DNA from: an uncultured euryarchaeote
GTDB taxonomy: Archaea > Thermoplasmatota > Poseidoniia > Poseidoniales > Poseidoniaceae
Length of the DNA: 64,000 nucleotides
Assembly: GCA_937892945.1 (NCBI GenBank)
Contig: CALBIL010000098.1
Span: forward strand, 1-64,000
Direction of reading: 5' to 3'
Shown piece by piece: positions 47,557-55,294 of the stretch. Numbering within the stretch: position 1 is the first letter of the stretch; every line of letters begins with the position of its first letter. The notes beneath the pieces are model-generated. The model did not search any database and had not been told where the DNA came from. It saw nothing but the letters and a program-made list of their open reading frames with translations. The translations under genes and the position numbers were made by a program.

Positions 47557-49878
47557 ATGAATCTCGATAAAAAGGAGCGTTTACTCCGGAAAGAGGCGCT
47601 TGAATACCACGAAGCTGAACCGCGTGGTAAAATCAAGGTTGTACCTACAAAGCCACATTCCACCGCTCATGAACTTAGCCTTGCTTATTCGCCAGGTGTT
47701 GCTTACCCCTGCCTCGATATCGCAGAGCGCCCCGAAGACGCTTATCGCTACACTTCGAAAGGTAATTTAGTTGCCGTAATTTCAAATGGAACTGCAGTAC
47801 TGGGACTGGGGAATATCGGTGCACTTGCGAGTAAACCGGTGATGGAAGGAAAAGGCCTCTTATTGAAGACGTTTGCAGATATCGACGTTTTTGACATCGA
47901 AGTTGATACCGAAGACCCCGAGTCCTTTATTGAAACAGTTGTTAATATTTCTAAAACCTTTGGAGGAATTAATCTTGAAGATATCAAAGCACCAGAATGT
48001 TTTGAAATTGAACGCCGTATTGCTGAAGCAACAGACATACCCGTCATGCACGATGACCAACACGGCACAGCAATCATTTCCGCAGCCGCTTTGTTGAATG
48101 CCGTTGAATTACAAGAAAAAAGTCTTGATTCGATTAAAGTTGTGGTTATTGGGGCGGGCGCTAGCGCCATAGCTTGCGCTAACCATTACATCGCCATTGG
48201 CGTCACGCGTGAAAACATCTCCATGGTCGACAGCAAAGGCATCATTACCAAAGCCCGGCTTGAGGCAGGAGAACTGAATGAATACAAAGCACCGTTTGCA
48301 CACGACCGAGAAGTAGGCGATTTAGCAGATGCTTTACGTGGCGCTGATGTCATGCTCGGCCTTTCTCGAGGTGGCCTTGTGAGCAAGGAGATGATCGCCA
48401 CAATGGCAGATAAACCAATCATTTTTGCACTTGCAAACCCGACTCCAGAAATCACTCCAGAGAAGATTTTGGAAGTCCGCACCGACGCTATAATCGCGAC
48501 AGGCCGTTCCGATTACTCAAATCAAGTCAACAATGTACTCGGATTCCCTTACATTTTCCGCGGGGCTCTTGATGTGCGTGCCCGAGATATTACACAAGGT
48601 ATGAAAATGGCAGCAACCCATGCACTTGCAGAACTCGCAAAAGAACCTGTACCGGATTATATTTCAGCCGCTTATGACGGAGCAACAATGCAATACGGCC
48701 CAGACTATATCATTCCAAAGCCGTTCGACCGCAGGGTCCTGATTTGGGAGGCTTCAGCAGTTGCTCAAGCAGCCGTTGAAGAGGGCGTAGCAGCCGTAAA
48801 GCCTGAGGATTTTTCAATTGTTGACTACCGTGAAGAATTGGAAGCCCGACTCGGTCTTTCCTATTCCATCATGCGGCACGTCATCAACCAAGTTCGTGGA
48901 AAAGGAAAAAGAATCGTGTTCCCTGAAGGCGATAATGAAAAGGTCTTGCGTGCAGCTGCTCAATTGGTTGAACAGAAGATTTGTTATCCAATTTTATTAG
49001 GGCCGGTAAAACGTATCCAAAAGATGATGGACGAACTCGGATTGAATTTTGATTACGAAGTCTTCGACCCTCGTAAAGACAAGCGAAGAAAAGGGATTTT
49101 TGCCGAAAGTATGATGGAAAACCGCGGTCGAAAAGGTATGACGTATGCTGATGCACACCGCTTACTCAAATCACGCCCATATTTTGCCAGCCAAATGGTG
49201 ATGAATGGAGATGCAGATGGATTTGTAGGAGGTGTCAGCCGAAATTACGATGATGTACTCCGCCCAACTCTCGAACTTATCGGAGCCGACGAAAACGCAC
49301 ATTGTGTCGTCGGTTGCTACATGATGAATGTCAAAGGCCGAACCATCTTTTTGGCGGATGCAACGGTGAATGTTTATCCCGATAGTCGAACACTCGCTGA
49401 AATCGCCGTTCAGACCGCTAAAGTTGCTCGACGTTTCGGTGTCGCTCCAAGAGTTGCAATGTTATCGTTTTCAAATTTCGGTTCAAGTCGAGCTCAACGC
49501 TCAGAACGAATTGAAGACGCAATCCAATTTGCCCGCGAACTCGATCCTTCACTGGTCATCGACGGGCCAATGCAAGCAGATACTGCACTCAACAGCGCTG
49601 TACAAAATGAATACCCATTTATGGATTTCAAAGGCCCAGCCAATGTCCTGGTATTGCCAAATCTTGCTGCTGCCAACATTGCTTACAAACTCCTTGAGGA
49701 ACTTGGTGATGCAGAGATGACTGGTCCTATTTTGGAAGGTATGGATAAACCTGTACAACTGGTTGCGCGACAAGATGGAGTCCGGCATATTGTCAACATG
49801 GCAGCGATCTGTGCCGCTGATGCCATCCGTCAAGATTCGTTTTGGGAAACGTTAGTTACGCCTTCCAGTAATGACTGA
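47557..49878 (+). CDS. maeB: NADP-dependent malic enzyme fused to phosphotransacetylase-like domain
   Basis: The enzyme decarboxylates malate to pyruvate with reduction of NAD(P)+. The catalytic half includes HELSLAYSPGVAYPCL, VISNGTAVLGLGNIG, MPVMHDDQHGTAI (metal and substrate region) and the nucleotide-binding VVIGAGASAIACANHY. From about residue 435 the protein has a phosphotransacetylase-type domain (VFPEGDNEKVLRAA, PILLGPVKRIQ, NVLVLPNLAAANIAYKLLE). In MaeB this part is usually regulatory, sensing acetyl-CoA, rather than catalytic. I prefer ATG 47557 (MNLDKKERLL) to GTG 47476. Its 3' end overlaps the FGE-like gene on the other strand by 27 bases. The fused form is typical of bacteria. 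Confidence 0.93.
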   Translation: MNLDKKERLLRKEALEYHEAEPRGKIKVVPTKPHSTAHELSLAYSPGVAYPCLDIAERPEDAYRYTSKGNLVAVISNGTAVLGLGNIGALASKPVMEGKGLLLKTFADIDVFDIEVDTEDPESFIETVVNISKTFGGINLEDIKAPECFEIERRIAEATDIPVMHDDQHGTAIISAAALLNAVELQEKSLDSIKVVVIGAGASAIACANHYIAIGVTRENISMVDSKGIITKARLEAGELNEYKAPFAHDREVGDLADALRGADVMLGLSRGGLVSKEMIATMADKPIIFALANPTPEITPEKILEVRTDAIIATGRSDYSNQVNNVLGFPYIFRGALDVRARDITQGMKMAATHALAELAKEPVPDYISAAYDGATMQYGPDYIIPKPFDRRVLIWEASAVAQAAVEEGVAAVKPEDFSIVDYREELEARLGLSYSIMRHVINQVRGKGKRIVFPEGDNEKVLRAAAQLVEQKICYPILLGPVKRIQKMMDELGLNFDYEVFDPRKDKRRKGIFAESMMENRGRKGMTYADAHRLLKSRPYFASQMVMNGDADGFVGGVSRNYDDVLRPTLELIGADENAHCVVGCYMMNVKGRTIFLADATVNVYPDSRTLAEIAVQTAKVARRFGVAPRVAMLSFSNFGSSRAQRSERIEDAIQFARELDPSLVIDGPMQADTALNSAVQNEYPFMDFKGPANVLVLPNLAAANIAYKLLEELGDAEMTGPILEGMDKPVQLVARQDGVRHIVNMAAICAADAIRQDSFWETLVTPSSND

Positions 49879-50700
49879 GTTGTCCACTTCATCGAAGGAT
49901 ACGGTTGGTCGACGTGGCCGCCAAAAGGCACCCGTTACAAAACCTGCACACAGGCCTCCAAACAGTAAGTTGGCCCACCCACTGGTTGCATAACTCCCCA
50001 TGCCCCTGGCAATTGGAATCGCAAAGGATGGAATCACGCCGAGGAGAAATGTCCAAAAGATTTCGCCACGGATATTTGCGGAAAGATCAGCGTTTATTGG
50101 GACTCGAATTGCCTCTCCTTCACGTATTGGAGTGATGATGAGGCGTGCGACCATCCCACTTAATTCACGGTCCATTGGAGCACTTGAAAGCGCAGTGACT
50201 CCTTCTTGGTTGGGGTGAGTTTCGATCGCTGTTCGGTGATTCGCCATCGGCCCAATCCCCGTAAAATCTCGAGGGCGTCCATCCATCATTGCACCTCGGT
50301 AATTATCTGAAACACCATCAGCTAAGATTTCTATTTTTTTCGCTTCCAATTCTAACTGTATTTGCTCATGAGCATGGCGCCACTCACCTTCACTCGGACA
50401 ACGTATTTCCCATGATTTCTTTGAATCAAGGCCATGTTCAGAAGATTCGAAATGTTTGGATAGTTCCATACAAATTTGCTTCAATCGTTCACCGCTCAAT
50501 GTAACTTTAGTTTTATCAAGTTTGAGCAGTTCTTGCAATTGACTGTGAGATAATACAGATTTCATCACATAGATTTCAGGGCAGCGAACTTCATGACGAG
50601 GCCGTTGGCTACCATACATCCATCCGCCTTTTTCAGTTCCAAGAAAAACGCTACCGGCTTGGACGGGAGTAAATTCAATACCTCGATATTGAATTGACAA
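49852..50700 (-). CDS. FGE/sulfatase-modifying-factor-like membrane protein, degenerate
   Basis: The N-terminal half keeps the outline of the formylglycine-generating enzyme fold: FTPVQAGSVFLGTEKGG, SQRPRHEVRCPEIYVMKSVLSHSQLQELL and a short WEIRCPSEGEWRHAHEQ that matches the 'RLPTEAEWEYA' element. The expected 'RGGSW' and C-terminal R-x-G-F-R elements are not evident, so catalysis is doubtful and a binding role is likelier. Two hydrophobic helices near the C-terminus (TFLLGVIPSFAIPIA and NLLFGGLCAGFVTGAF) are unusual for the family. It is 282 residues. It is co-directional with the next two genes and convergent with maeB. Confidence 0.6.
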   Translation of the reverse strand: MSIQYRGIEFTPVQAGSVFLGTEKGGWMYGSQRPRHEVRCPEIYVMKSVLSHSQLQELLKLDKTKVTLSGERLKQICMELSKHFESSEHGLDSKKSWEIRCPSEGEWRHAHEQIQLELEAKKIEILADGVSDNYRGAMMDGRPRDFTGIGPMANHRTAIETHPNQEGVTALSSAPMDRELSGMVARLIITPIREGEAIRVPINADLSANIRGEIFWTFLLGVIPSFAIPIARGMGSYATSGWANLLFGGLCAGFVTGAFWRPRRPTVSFDEVDNSVITGRRN

Positions 50701-50709
50701 CTTACCACC

Positions 50710-51402
50710 TCATTGTATACTTGCTTCCATGCGACGATACCATGCCATGCCAGTGGCGTGGTCTTCAAGCAATGTGAATTGAGGGAAGGGTGAAATCGAA
50801 CGCATGTAGCCAAATACTGAAAAGTCGACAAGGTCCGGGCTCTTTCCCCCAAAGTAGGGATGCGTATTATGCGCTTCAGTAAATTCAGTCAAGAGGTCAT
50901 GCCAAAGTTGCTTTGGTTTACGACCATCATTCTTAACCCTCTTTCGAGCAATGAAACCCCACATTATTGGGAACCCAGCCCACGCGTATAATCGCTTTGA
51001 AAAGAAACCAAACTTCTCAAGTTTTGAAATCTTTAATGTTGTTTTCAAAGCCGAACCTATGCTGCCGTAGAGGATTGGAATCGTGGCTTTGGACATTTTG
51101 GTATCCGACCACTCAAGCCATTCATGTTGCCGTTCAGCATCGCCAAGAGCAGCCAACTTCCCATCATTATATGTGGAATCAATATGCTTCAGAAGTGGAG
51201 TGGAATCAACATGGTGTTCACCCTTTTCGTCAGTGAATACGGGTACTTTGCCCCAATTGTCAGCAAAACGAACTTCTTTCTTAATTTTCATGCCATTGAC
51301 ACTCACATATTCAACGTCAAGTTTGAGATACTCAATCAATCCTCGAACCTTCCAACAGAATGGACAGGTGTAGAGCATATGGAGGGTAGGCGTTTGACCC
51401 AT
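50710..51402 (-). CDS. GST-fold protein like prostaglandin E synthase 2
   Basis: The N-terminal thioredoxin-like domain has LHMLYTCPFCWKVRGLIEYL with a CPFC redox pair, followed by VEYVSVNGMK, WGKVPVFTDEKGE and VDSTPLLKHIDS. The all-helical C-terminal domain contains HPYFGGKSPDLVDFSVFGYMRSIS and MAWYRRMEASI. This pattern, including the GGxxPxLxDxxVFG region, matches the mPGES-2/GST-omega-like group better than classic glutathione transferases. A glutaredoxin-type redox role is the simplest reading. ATG 51402 is chosen; TTG 51432 is possible and overlaps the preceding gene in a TTGA. The protein is 230 residues. Confidence 0.7.
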   Translation of the reverse strand: MGQTPTLHMLYTCPFCWKVRGLIEYLKLDVEYVSVNGMKIKKEVRFADNWGKVPVFTDEKGEHHVDSTPLLKHIDSTYNDGKLAALGDAERQHEWLEWSDTKMSKATIPILYGSIGSALKTTLKISKLEKFGFFSKRLYAWAGFPIMWGFIARKRVKNDGRKPKQLWHDLLTEFTEAHNTHPYFGGKSPDLVDFSVFGYMRSISPFPQFTLLEDHATGMAWYRRMEASIQ

Positions 51403-51428
51403 GGAGTAAGGGGGTTGCCGCTCCTTCT

Positions 51429-51764
51429 TCAATCCTCGTCATCTGACTCCGGCTTCCAACCAGGCTTCCAAAATTCAAGATTATCAAGCCAAATTACCCA
51501 TTCGGCATCTTCACAGGTAAGTAAACGAAAAGCACGAGCATCCAATCCACTTCGATTGATATCGCTCAATATCCCGTCGCGAGCAGCATCGCTCCATTCG
51601 ACTTGCATCCTCCGAATTTCCCTTCGTGCTTCGGCAGGATTATCAAAATTCAATTCGCATACATCTCTCAGTTCAGAGATTAAAATACGGTTATCCTTCA
51701 GAAGAGGATCGTTGATTGTGGCGCGATATGTTTCCGACTTCTTCCCAAACGGCCACCAACCCAT
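51429..51764 (-). CDS. Small acidic-tailed unknown protein
   Basis: A 111-residue soluble protein starting MGWWPFGKKSET and ending with an acidic ESDDED tail; it holds the motif FDNPAEARREIRRMQVEWSD and a Trp-rich end (EWVIWLDNLEFWKPGW). I know no family for it. It is co-directional with the GST-fold gene (overlap of a few bases) and is divergent from rlmH, with an 84-base gap that must hold both promoters. A strongly predicted ORF on the opposite strand in this region is an artefact of the reverse frame. Confidence 0.62.
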   Translation of the reverse strand: MGWWPFGKKSETYRATINDPLLKDNRILISELRDVCELNFDNPAEARREIRRMQVEWSDAARDGILSDINRSGLDARAFRLLTCEDAEWVIWLDNLEFWKPGWKPESDDED

Positions 51765-51848
51765 GGTCTTGATTCACTGGCCCTTACCTAAGACATTTTG
51801 GACGTATGCGTATGAGGGCTTCATGAAGAAGGGCGCCTTGGCAAAACC

Positions 51849-52283
51849 ATGGCAAGAGTTACGGTTCATCTTCATGGCGTTCCAAAGGAGAAAGCAAATC
51901 GCGAACTCATTGAAATGTATTCGAAGCGGATTTCATCCCGTGGGATTCGCATTGAATACCACCCCGATAAAATGAGTGTTGAAGCCTACCAAAATATTCT
52001 TGCAAAAAGGAAAGGTACGGTCATCTATCTAGACGAAGGTGGTGAAACGCTTGACTCTCTTGAGTTTTCCAGCCGTGTACAAGAGTGGACCATTGCAGGA
52101 GATGAAACTCATTTGGCGATTGGACCTGCGCAAGGATGGCCTTCCACAAACATGCCCATTCATGCACCACGCCTTTCACTTTCAAAAATGACCTTTCCAC
52201 ACGAGCTTGCTAGCGTTCTCTTGGTCGAGCAATTATACCGTGCCACAGAGATTCTGCGTGGAAGCGCTTATCACAAGGCTTGA
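51849..52283 (+). CDS. rlmH: RlmH-like SPOUT rRNA methyltransferase
   Basis: RlmH methylates pseudouridine in helix 69 of the large rRNA. The 144-residue size and the C-terminal knot are right: HLAIGPAQGWP at the SAM-binding loop, then LSLSKMTFPHELASVLLVEQLYRA and GSAYHKA, which matches the family's 'S.....PH.L.R..L.EQLYRA.....G..YH' end. The N-terminal VTVHLHGVPKE and KRKGTVIYLDEGGETLDSLEF segments fit the beta-alpha core. The usual glycine-rich 'IGGxxG' loop is degenerate here (IGPAQG). The ATG start is used; the downstream membrane gene follows after 48 bases. Confidence 0.85.
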   Translation: MARVTVHLHGVPKEKANRELIEMYSKRISSRGIRIEYHPDKMSVEAYQNILAKRKGTVIYLDEGGETLDSLEFSSRVQEWTIAGDETHLAIGPAQGWPSTNMPIHAPRLSLSKMTFPHELASVLLVEQLYRATEILRGSAYHKA

Positions 52284-52331
52284 GCAAAGTGTCAAAAAGT
52301 GCCGTTTTGTCGAACGATTTGGAGGGGGATT

Positions 52332-53102
52332 ATGCTCGCATTTGAAACAGGCACCTTACAATGGATTTTGATCGGCTTTGAAGCAATCATTGGCCTTCTG
52401 TTATGCATTGGTTCGAAAAGCCAACCTTTCCCACGCCCCTCTCTGAGATTTGGTTTGTTCATTCTGGTCCTCACTTCGTTGATCGCTGTGGGTCAAATGG
52501 CACCAATACCTGTCACAGTAACTGGGCATCTTGTCATACTCACCGGAATTGGTTCGTTTGGTCTTCTTGCTGGGATTCATCATTTAATTCGCACTCGAAG
52601 AGAAGTCCTCATTGCTCCATTTTCAGGATTTTTCTTCTGCGTGGGTGTCGGCGGGTTAATGATTCAAACATGGAGCAGTTTGAATCAATTTGAACAGTGG
52701 GCAGGATTCTTCTCTCTTGTCATGCTCGGTGGAGGGCAGACATGGTTGGTATTTCGCGGTCTCTTAATCGGCCGTCTACCTCTCGCTTGGAGTCAAGCGG
52801 GAATGGTTGCCCTACAACGTGGACAAATCAGCGGTGATAAGGGGGCAATTGCCTGTTTCGAAAAGGGCTGGGATGCTGAGGAAGAGCACTTGAATCCAAT
52901 GGCGTACCTTGCTCTTCATCGAATTCATTTGTTTATCGAAGACCAACACATGGCTGAAGAATGGTATGAATCACTTCTTGCAGTCGGTGGTGAAGAAGCC
53001 GTTGCCTTTGAATGGATTCAAGCGATTCATGATGCACTGGAGGACATTGACTCTTCGAAGGCGCTTCACCTTCCACCTCTCAACAAATTAGAGCAGGAAT
53101 AG
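52332..53102 (+). CDS. Five-helix membrane protein with TPR-like tail
   Basis: A membrane protein of about 256 residues with roughly five helices (WILIGFEAIIGLLLCIG, LFILVLTSLIAVGQ, LVILTGIGSFGLLAG, FSGFFFCVGVGGLMI, FFSLVMLGGGQTWLVF). The remaining 90 residues are soluble and helical, with ALQRGQISGDKGAIACFEKGWD and HRIHLFIEDQHMAEEWYESLL, resembling two TPR-like hairpins. ATG 52332 has GGAGGGGG just upstream; the GTG at 52299 would add 11 residues. No family is recognised. It follows rlmH in the same direction. Confidence 0.68.
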   Translation: MLAFETGTLQWILIGFEAIIGLLLCIGSKSQPFPRPSLRFGLFILVLTSLIAVGQMAPIPVTVTGHLVILTGIGSFGLLAGIHHLIRTRREVLIAPFSGFFFCVGVGGLMIQTWSSLNQFEQWAGFFSLVMLGGGQTWLVFRGLLIGRLPLAWSQAGMVALQRGQISGDKGAIACFEKGWDAEEEHLNPMAYLALHRIHLFIEDQHMAEEWYESLLAVGGEEAVAFEWIQAIHDALEDIDSSKALHLPPLNKLEQE

Positions 53103-53106
53103 CGAT

Positions 53107-53143
53107 TATTCCGGAAAGAATACCTTTCCATCTGGAATATTCC
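53107..53143. promoter_or_regulatory. Two palindromes between membrane genes
   Basis: TATTC-CGGAAA-GAATA (53107-53122) has 5-bp arms and contains TTCCGGAA; a second palindrome, GGAATATTCC, lies at 53134-53143. Two half-site-related palindromes about 70 bases before a small gene look like an operator. Confidence 0.35.
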
Positions 53144-53191
53144 GTACAAAGAGGTCTCTTCTCTGATACATGAAGGCAAAGGACTTAAGAG

Positions 53192-53200
53192 GTATAAATA
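53192..53200 (+). promoter_or_regulatory. TATA box before a small membrane gene
   Basis: GTATAAATA fits the archaeal TATA consensus. Counted from its centre, transcription would begin about 53222, slightly past the ATG at 53213, so either the exact start or the start codon may differ. Confidence 0.4.
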
Positions 53201-53212
53201 CAATATATTACC

Positions 53213-53494
53213 ATGGAAAAAGTATCGAAGCCACAAGGAGAATGGACACGAAGCACCTTTTTTTGCTTGGCAATGATCGTTTGGTTCTGTTCAAGCCTTC
53301 TTTCTCAAGCAGCCTATGTTGCGTTTTACGGTGTGCCATATGATGCAATCGCTCTTCTCAAACAATTTGGGCCACTCTATTATGCAGTTATAATTGTAGA
53401 ATTAATGATGTGGGTGGGAGTAGGGTCTGTTGTCTTTGTGAGGTTTGCAAAAAAACTTGCTCCAAAGTTTCAATCCCCTTTGCCTTTAGCGTGA
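53213..53494 (+). CDS. Small two-helix membrane protein
   Basis: A 93-residue protein with two hydrophobic helices (FFCLAMIVWFCSSLLSQAAYVAF and YYAVIIVELMMWVGVGSVVFV) and a short basic tail (RFAKKLAPKFQ). The N-terminal dozen residues are polar. I recognise no family. A TATA box lies about 15 bases before the ATG and the palindromes farther upstream may regulate it, so it appears to be expressed from its own promoter. The next gene begins about 95 bases later. Confidence 0.62.
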   Translation: MEKVSKPQGEWTRSTFFCLAMIVWFCSSLLSQAAYVAFYGVPYDAIALLKQFGPLYYAVIIVELMMWVGVGSVVFVRFAKKLAPKFQSPLPLA

Positions 53495-53588
53495 CTGCAG
53501 GCGCCGATTTTTGCCAAACCCCTGAAAAACGGCTAAATTCATCGTTCCTCTCCGATGAGTTGAAGGTCCTTCAAGTTAAGGAACGTAT

Positions 53589-54074
53589 GTGAAAGAACAC
53601 TCAGATCTCCCCTTCTTTTCAGGACGTCCAATGGATGTCTGTTCATTGGCTGATGAAGATGTCGCTTTACGTACTCTGCCGAGAGGTGCCCGAATAGTTT
53701 CTCTTGAAGACGCTCGAGAAAACTTACCTAAAGTAACTCGATGGTTAGCAGAACTCCAAGCAATGAGCGATGAGGCCCATGACCTTACCGAAGAACTGGA
53801 AGTCTTACTTGAATCGCTCGAAGCAGAGAGTGAGCATGTTGTAGAAGTTGCAGAACAATTGGCACAACTCGTCACCCACTGGCAAAGTGTAACTTCAAGA
53901 ATTGAAGCGACTGGAACCCGTATTGCTTGCTTAGAACCCGGCCGATTGGAATGGTATGGCGTGGTTGATCAACACCTGGCATTGTATTCATGGCGCTTTG
54001 GTGAAGAAGATATTGAATGGTATCATCCAATCGATGCAAGTTTTCTTGCCCGAAAACCACTCATAGAAGCATGA
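53589..54074 (+). CDS. DUF2203-family protein
   Basis: A 161-residue protein with the family's N-terminal 'FTLEEAR..LP' helix (IVSLEDARENLPKVTRWLAELQ), a long coiled-coil middle, and the conserved C-terminal block EWYGVVDQHLALYSWRFGEEDIEWYHPID followed by ASFLARKPL, which matches 'VDF......LCWR.GE..I.YWH..D.GF.GR'. Function of the family is unknown. GTG 53589 starts it, preceded by AAGGA. It lies 25 bases before the cobalamin adenosyltransferase and may be co-transcribed. Confidence 0.85.
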   Translation: MKEHSDLPFFSGRPMDVCSLADEDVALRTLPRGARIVSLEDARENLPKVTRWLAELQAMSDEAHDLTEELEVLLESLEAESEHVVEVAEQLAQLVTHWQSVTSRIEATGTRIACLEPGRLEWYGVVDQHLALYSWRFGEEDIEWYHPIDASFLARKPLIEA

Positions 54075-54098
54075 CTTGGGGTTGCCTGAGGCAGAGGC

Positions 54099-54794
54099 AT
54101 GGTACGTATCACACGAGTCTATACAGGTACAGGAGATGAAGGTGAAACTTCACTTGTTGATGGGTCACGACGTTCAAAAGCTGATCCGCGTCTTGAGGCA
54201 GTTGGCACCTGTGATGAACTCAATTCGCTTCTTGGGATGTGCCTTATGGAAATTGGACGCCTCCCAATGCACGAGGATGGAGGAAACCGTTCAACCGTTC
54301 AACGGGTTCAAGTGATCGCCAATCAAGCACTCCCTCGCCTTCAAAACGAACTTTTCGACCTTGGAGCAGAATTAGCATGCCCTCCATTGGAATTGCCCGA
54401 AGGAATGGTTGTTTTGAATGAGAGCCAAGCATCGGTCTTGGTTGATGAAATGGACGCATGGCTCGAACAACTCGAGCCACTGACCAGTTTCATTCTCCCA
54501 TCTGGAGAAGGGCCAGAAGCTGTGATTCACCTTACTCGGACTGTTACTCGACGTCTCGAGCGCACGGTTCTTCGACTTGCTGAATCCGAAGGAAAAGATG
54601 CAGTTCGACCACTTGTTCTCGTTTATCTCAACCGTCTTTCAGATTGGTTCTTTGTTTTCGGGCGCTGGGTTTGCTTAGGCCTTGGGAATGATGAATCACT
54701 TTGGAAGCCTCTTGGACGAAGAGGTCCCGAAAGCGGCGTCGGTGCTTTGATTCGAAAGTTAAATCAAAACGACGAGGAATTCAAACAACTTTGA
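54099..54794 (+). CDS. PduO-type cob(I)alamin adenosyltransferase
   Basis: ATR attaches the adenosyl group of ATP to cob(I)alamin, the last step in making coenzyme B12, needed for B12-dependent mutases and ribonucleotide reductase. The N-terminal ATP-binding motif TRVYTGTGDEGETSLVDGSR and the KADPRLEAVGTCDELNSLLG block are diagnostic. Later blocks are LPRLQNELFDLGAELACPP, FILPSGEGPEAVIHLTRTVTRRLER and LVYLNRLSDWFFVFGRW. At 231 residues it is a little longer than usual (about 190). It shares the theme of B12 with the ECF/DUF4430 pair far upstream and points to salvage rather than synthesis. Confidence 0.95.
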   Translation: MVRITRVYTGTGDEGETSLVDGSRRSKADPRLEAVGTCDELNSLLGMCLMEIGRLPMHEDGGNRSTVQRVQVIANQALPRLQNELFDLGAELACPPLELPEGMVVLNESQASVLVDEMDAWLEQLEPLTSFILPSGEGPEAVIHLTRTVTRRLERTVLRLAESEGKDAVRPLVLVYLNRLSDWFFVFGRWVCLGLGNDESLWKPLGRRGPESGVGALIRKLNQNDEEFKQL

Positions 54795-54795
54795 A

Positions 54796-55206
54796 TCATT
54801 CCTTGCCGAGAGAAATCATATGCTGGCGTGCATTTTCAAGTATACTTCGTGTTTCATCATGCGTGAGTTGCTCCTTGGCTTGTTCCCAATCCAACCACAT
54901 GTGACCTTGATGCTCATGTGAGAGTGTCACTGTAATACGCTCGGTTTCTGCCAAATACCAGTAGACTTGCTTTGTTCGTTTCCGGCCTTTATGCCAGTAT
55001 GAATATTCACTTCGTTCAACAAAACCGGGAACAAATTCAATTTCATCAATCCCAGTCTCCTCTCCAAGTTCACGCCGAGCCGTTGCATGATGGTCATCAT
55101 CAGTTTCTTCAACATGCCCTTTGGGAAAGTCCCAGTGGCCTTGCGGGTACTGAAGGAGAAGGATTGTTCCGTAATTGACCAAAACGATGCCACACGAGAT
55201 CTCCAT
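54796..55206 (-). CDS. Nudix hydrolase, Ap4A-hydrolase-like
   Basis: The Nudix box is complete: GHVEETDDDHHATARRELGEETGI, with the G-x5-E-x7-REUxEE pattern (Mg2+-binding glutamates). The preceding GIVLVNYGTILLLQYPQGHWDFPKGHVE and the following FVPGFVERSEYSYWHKGRKRTKQVYWYLAETE match bis(5'-nucleosyl)-tetraphosphatases. ATG 55206 gives 136 residues, the normal length; the frame is open upstream but that sequence is not conserved-looking. Downstream, the C-terminal half of the frame overlaps by only 2 bases the end of the ATR gene region on the other strand. It diverges from the DHH gene. Confidence 0.88.
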   Translation of the reverse strand: MEISCGIVLVNYGTILLLQYPQGHWDFPKGHVEETDDDHHATARRELGEETGIDEIEFVPGFVERSEYSYWHKGRKRTKQVYWYLAETERITVTLSHEHQGHMWLDWEQAKEQLTHDETRSILENARQHMISLGKE

Positions 55207-55294
55207 GCACTGAGCAGAACGGCAATAGGTCAAGTCAATTGTGGCGAAATGTTTCCCAAAAACCTTCTTGGACAGCGCACACACCCCTCGCGTT

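Noticed and set aside
51124..51975. A 283-codon open frame on the plus strand
   Set aside because: It lies antisense to the GST-fold gene and the small unknown gene and overlaps rlmH in another frame; its protein has no recognisable motif while the overlapped genes do.
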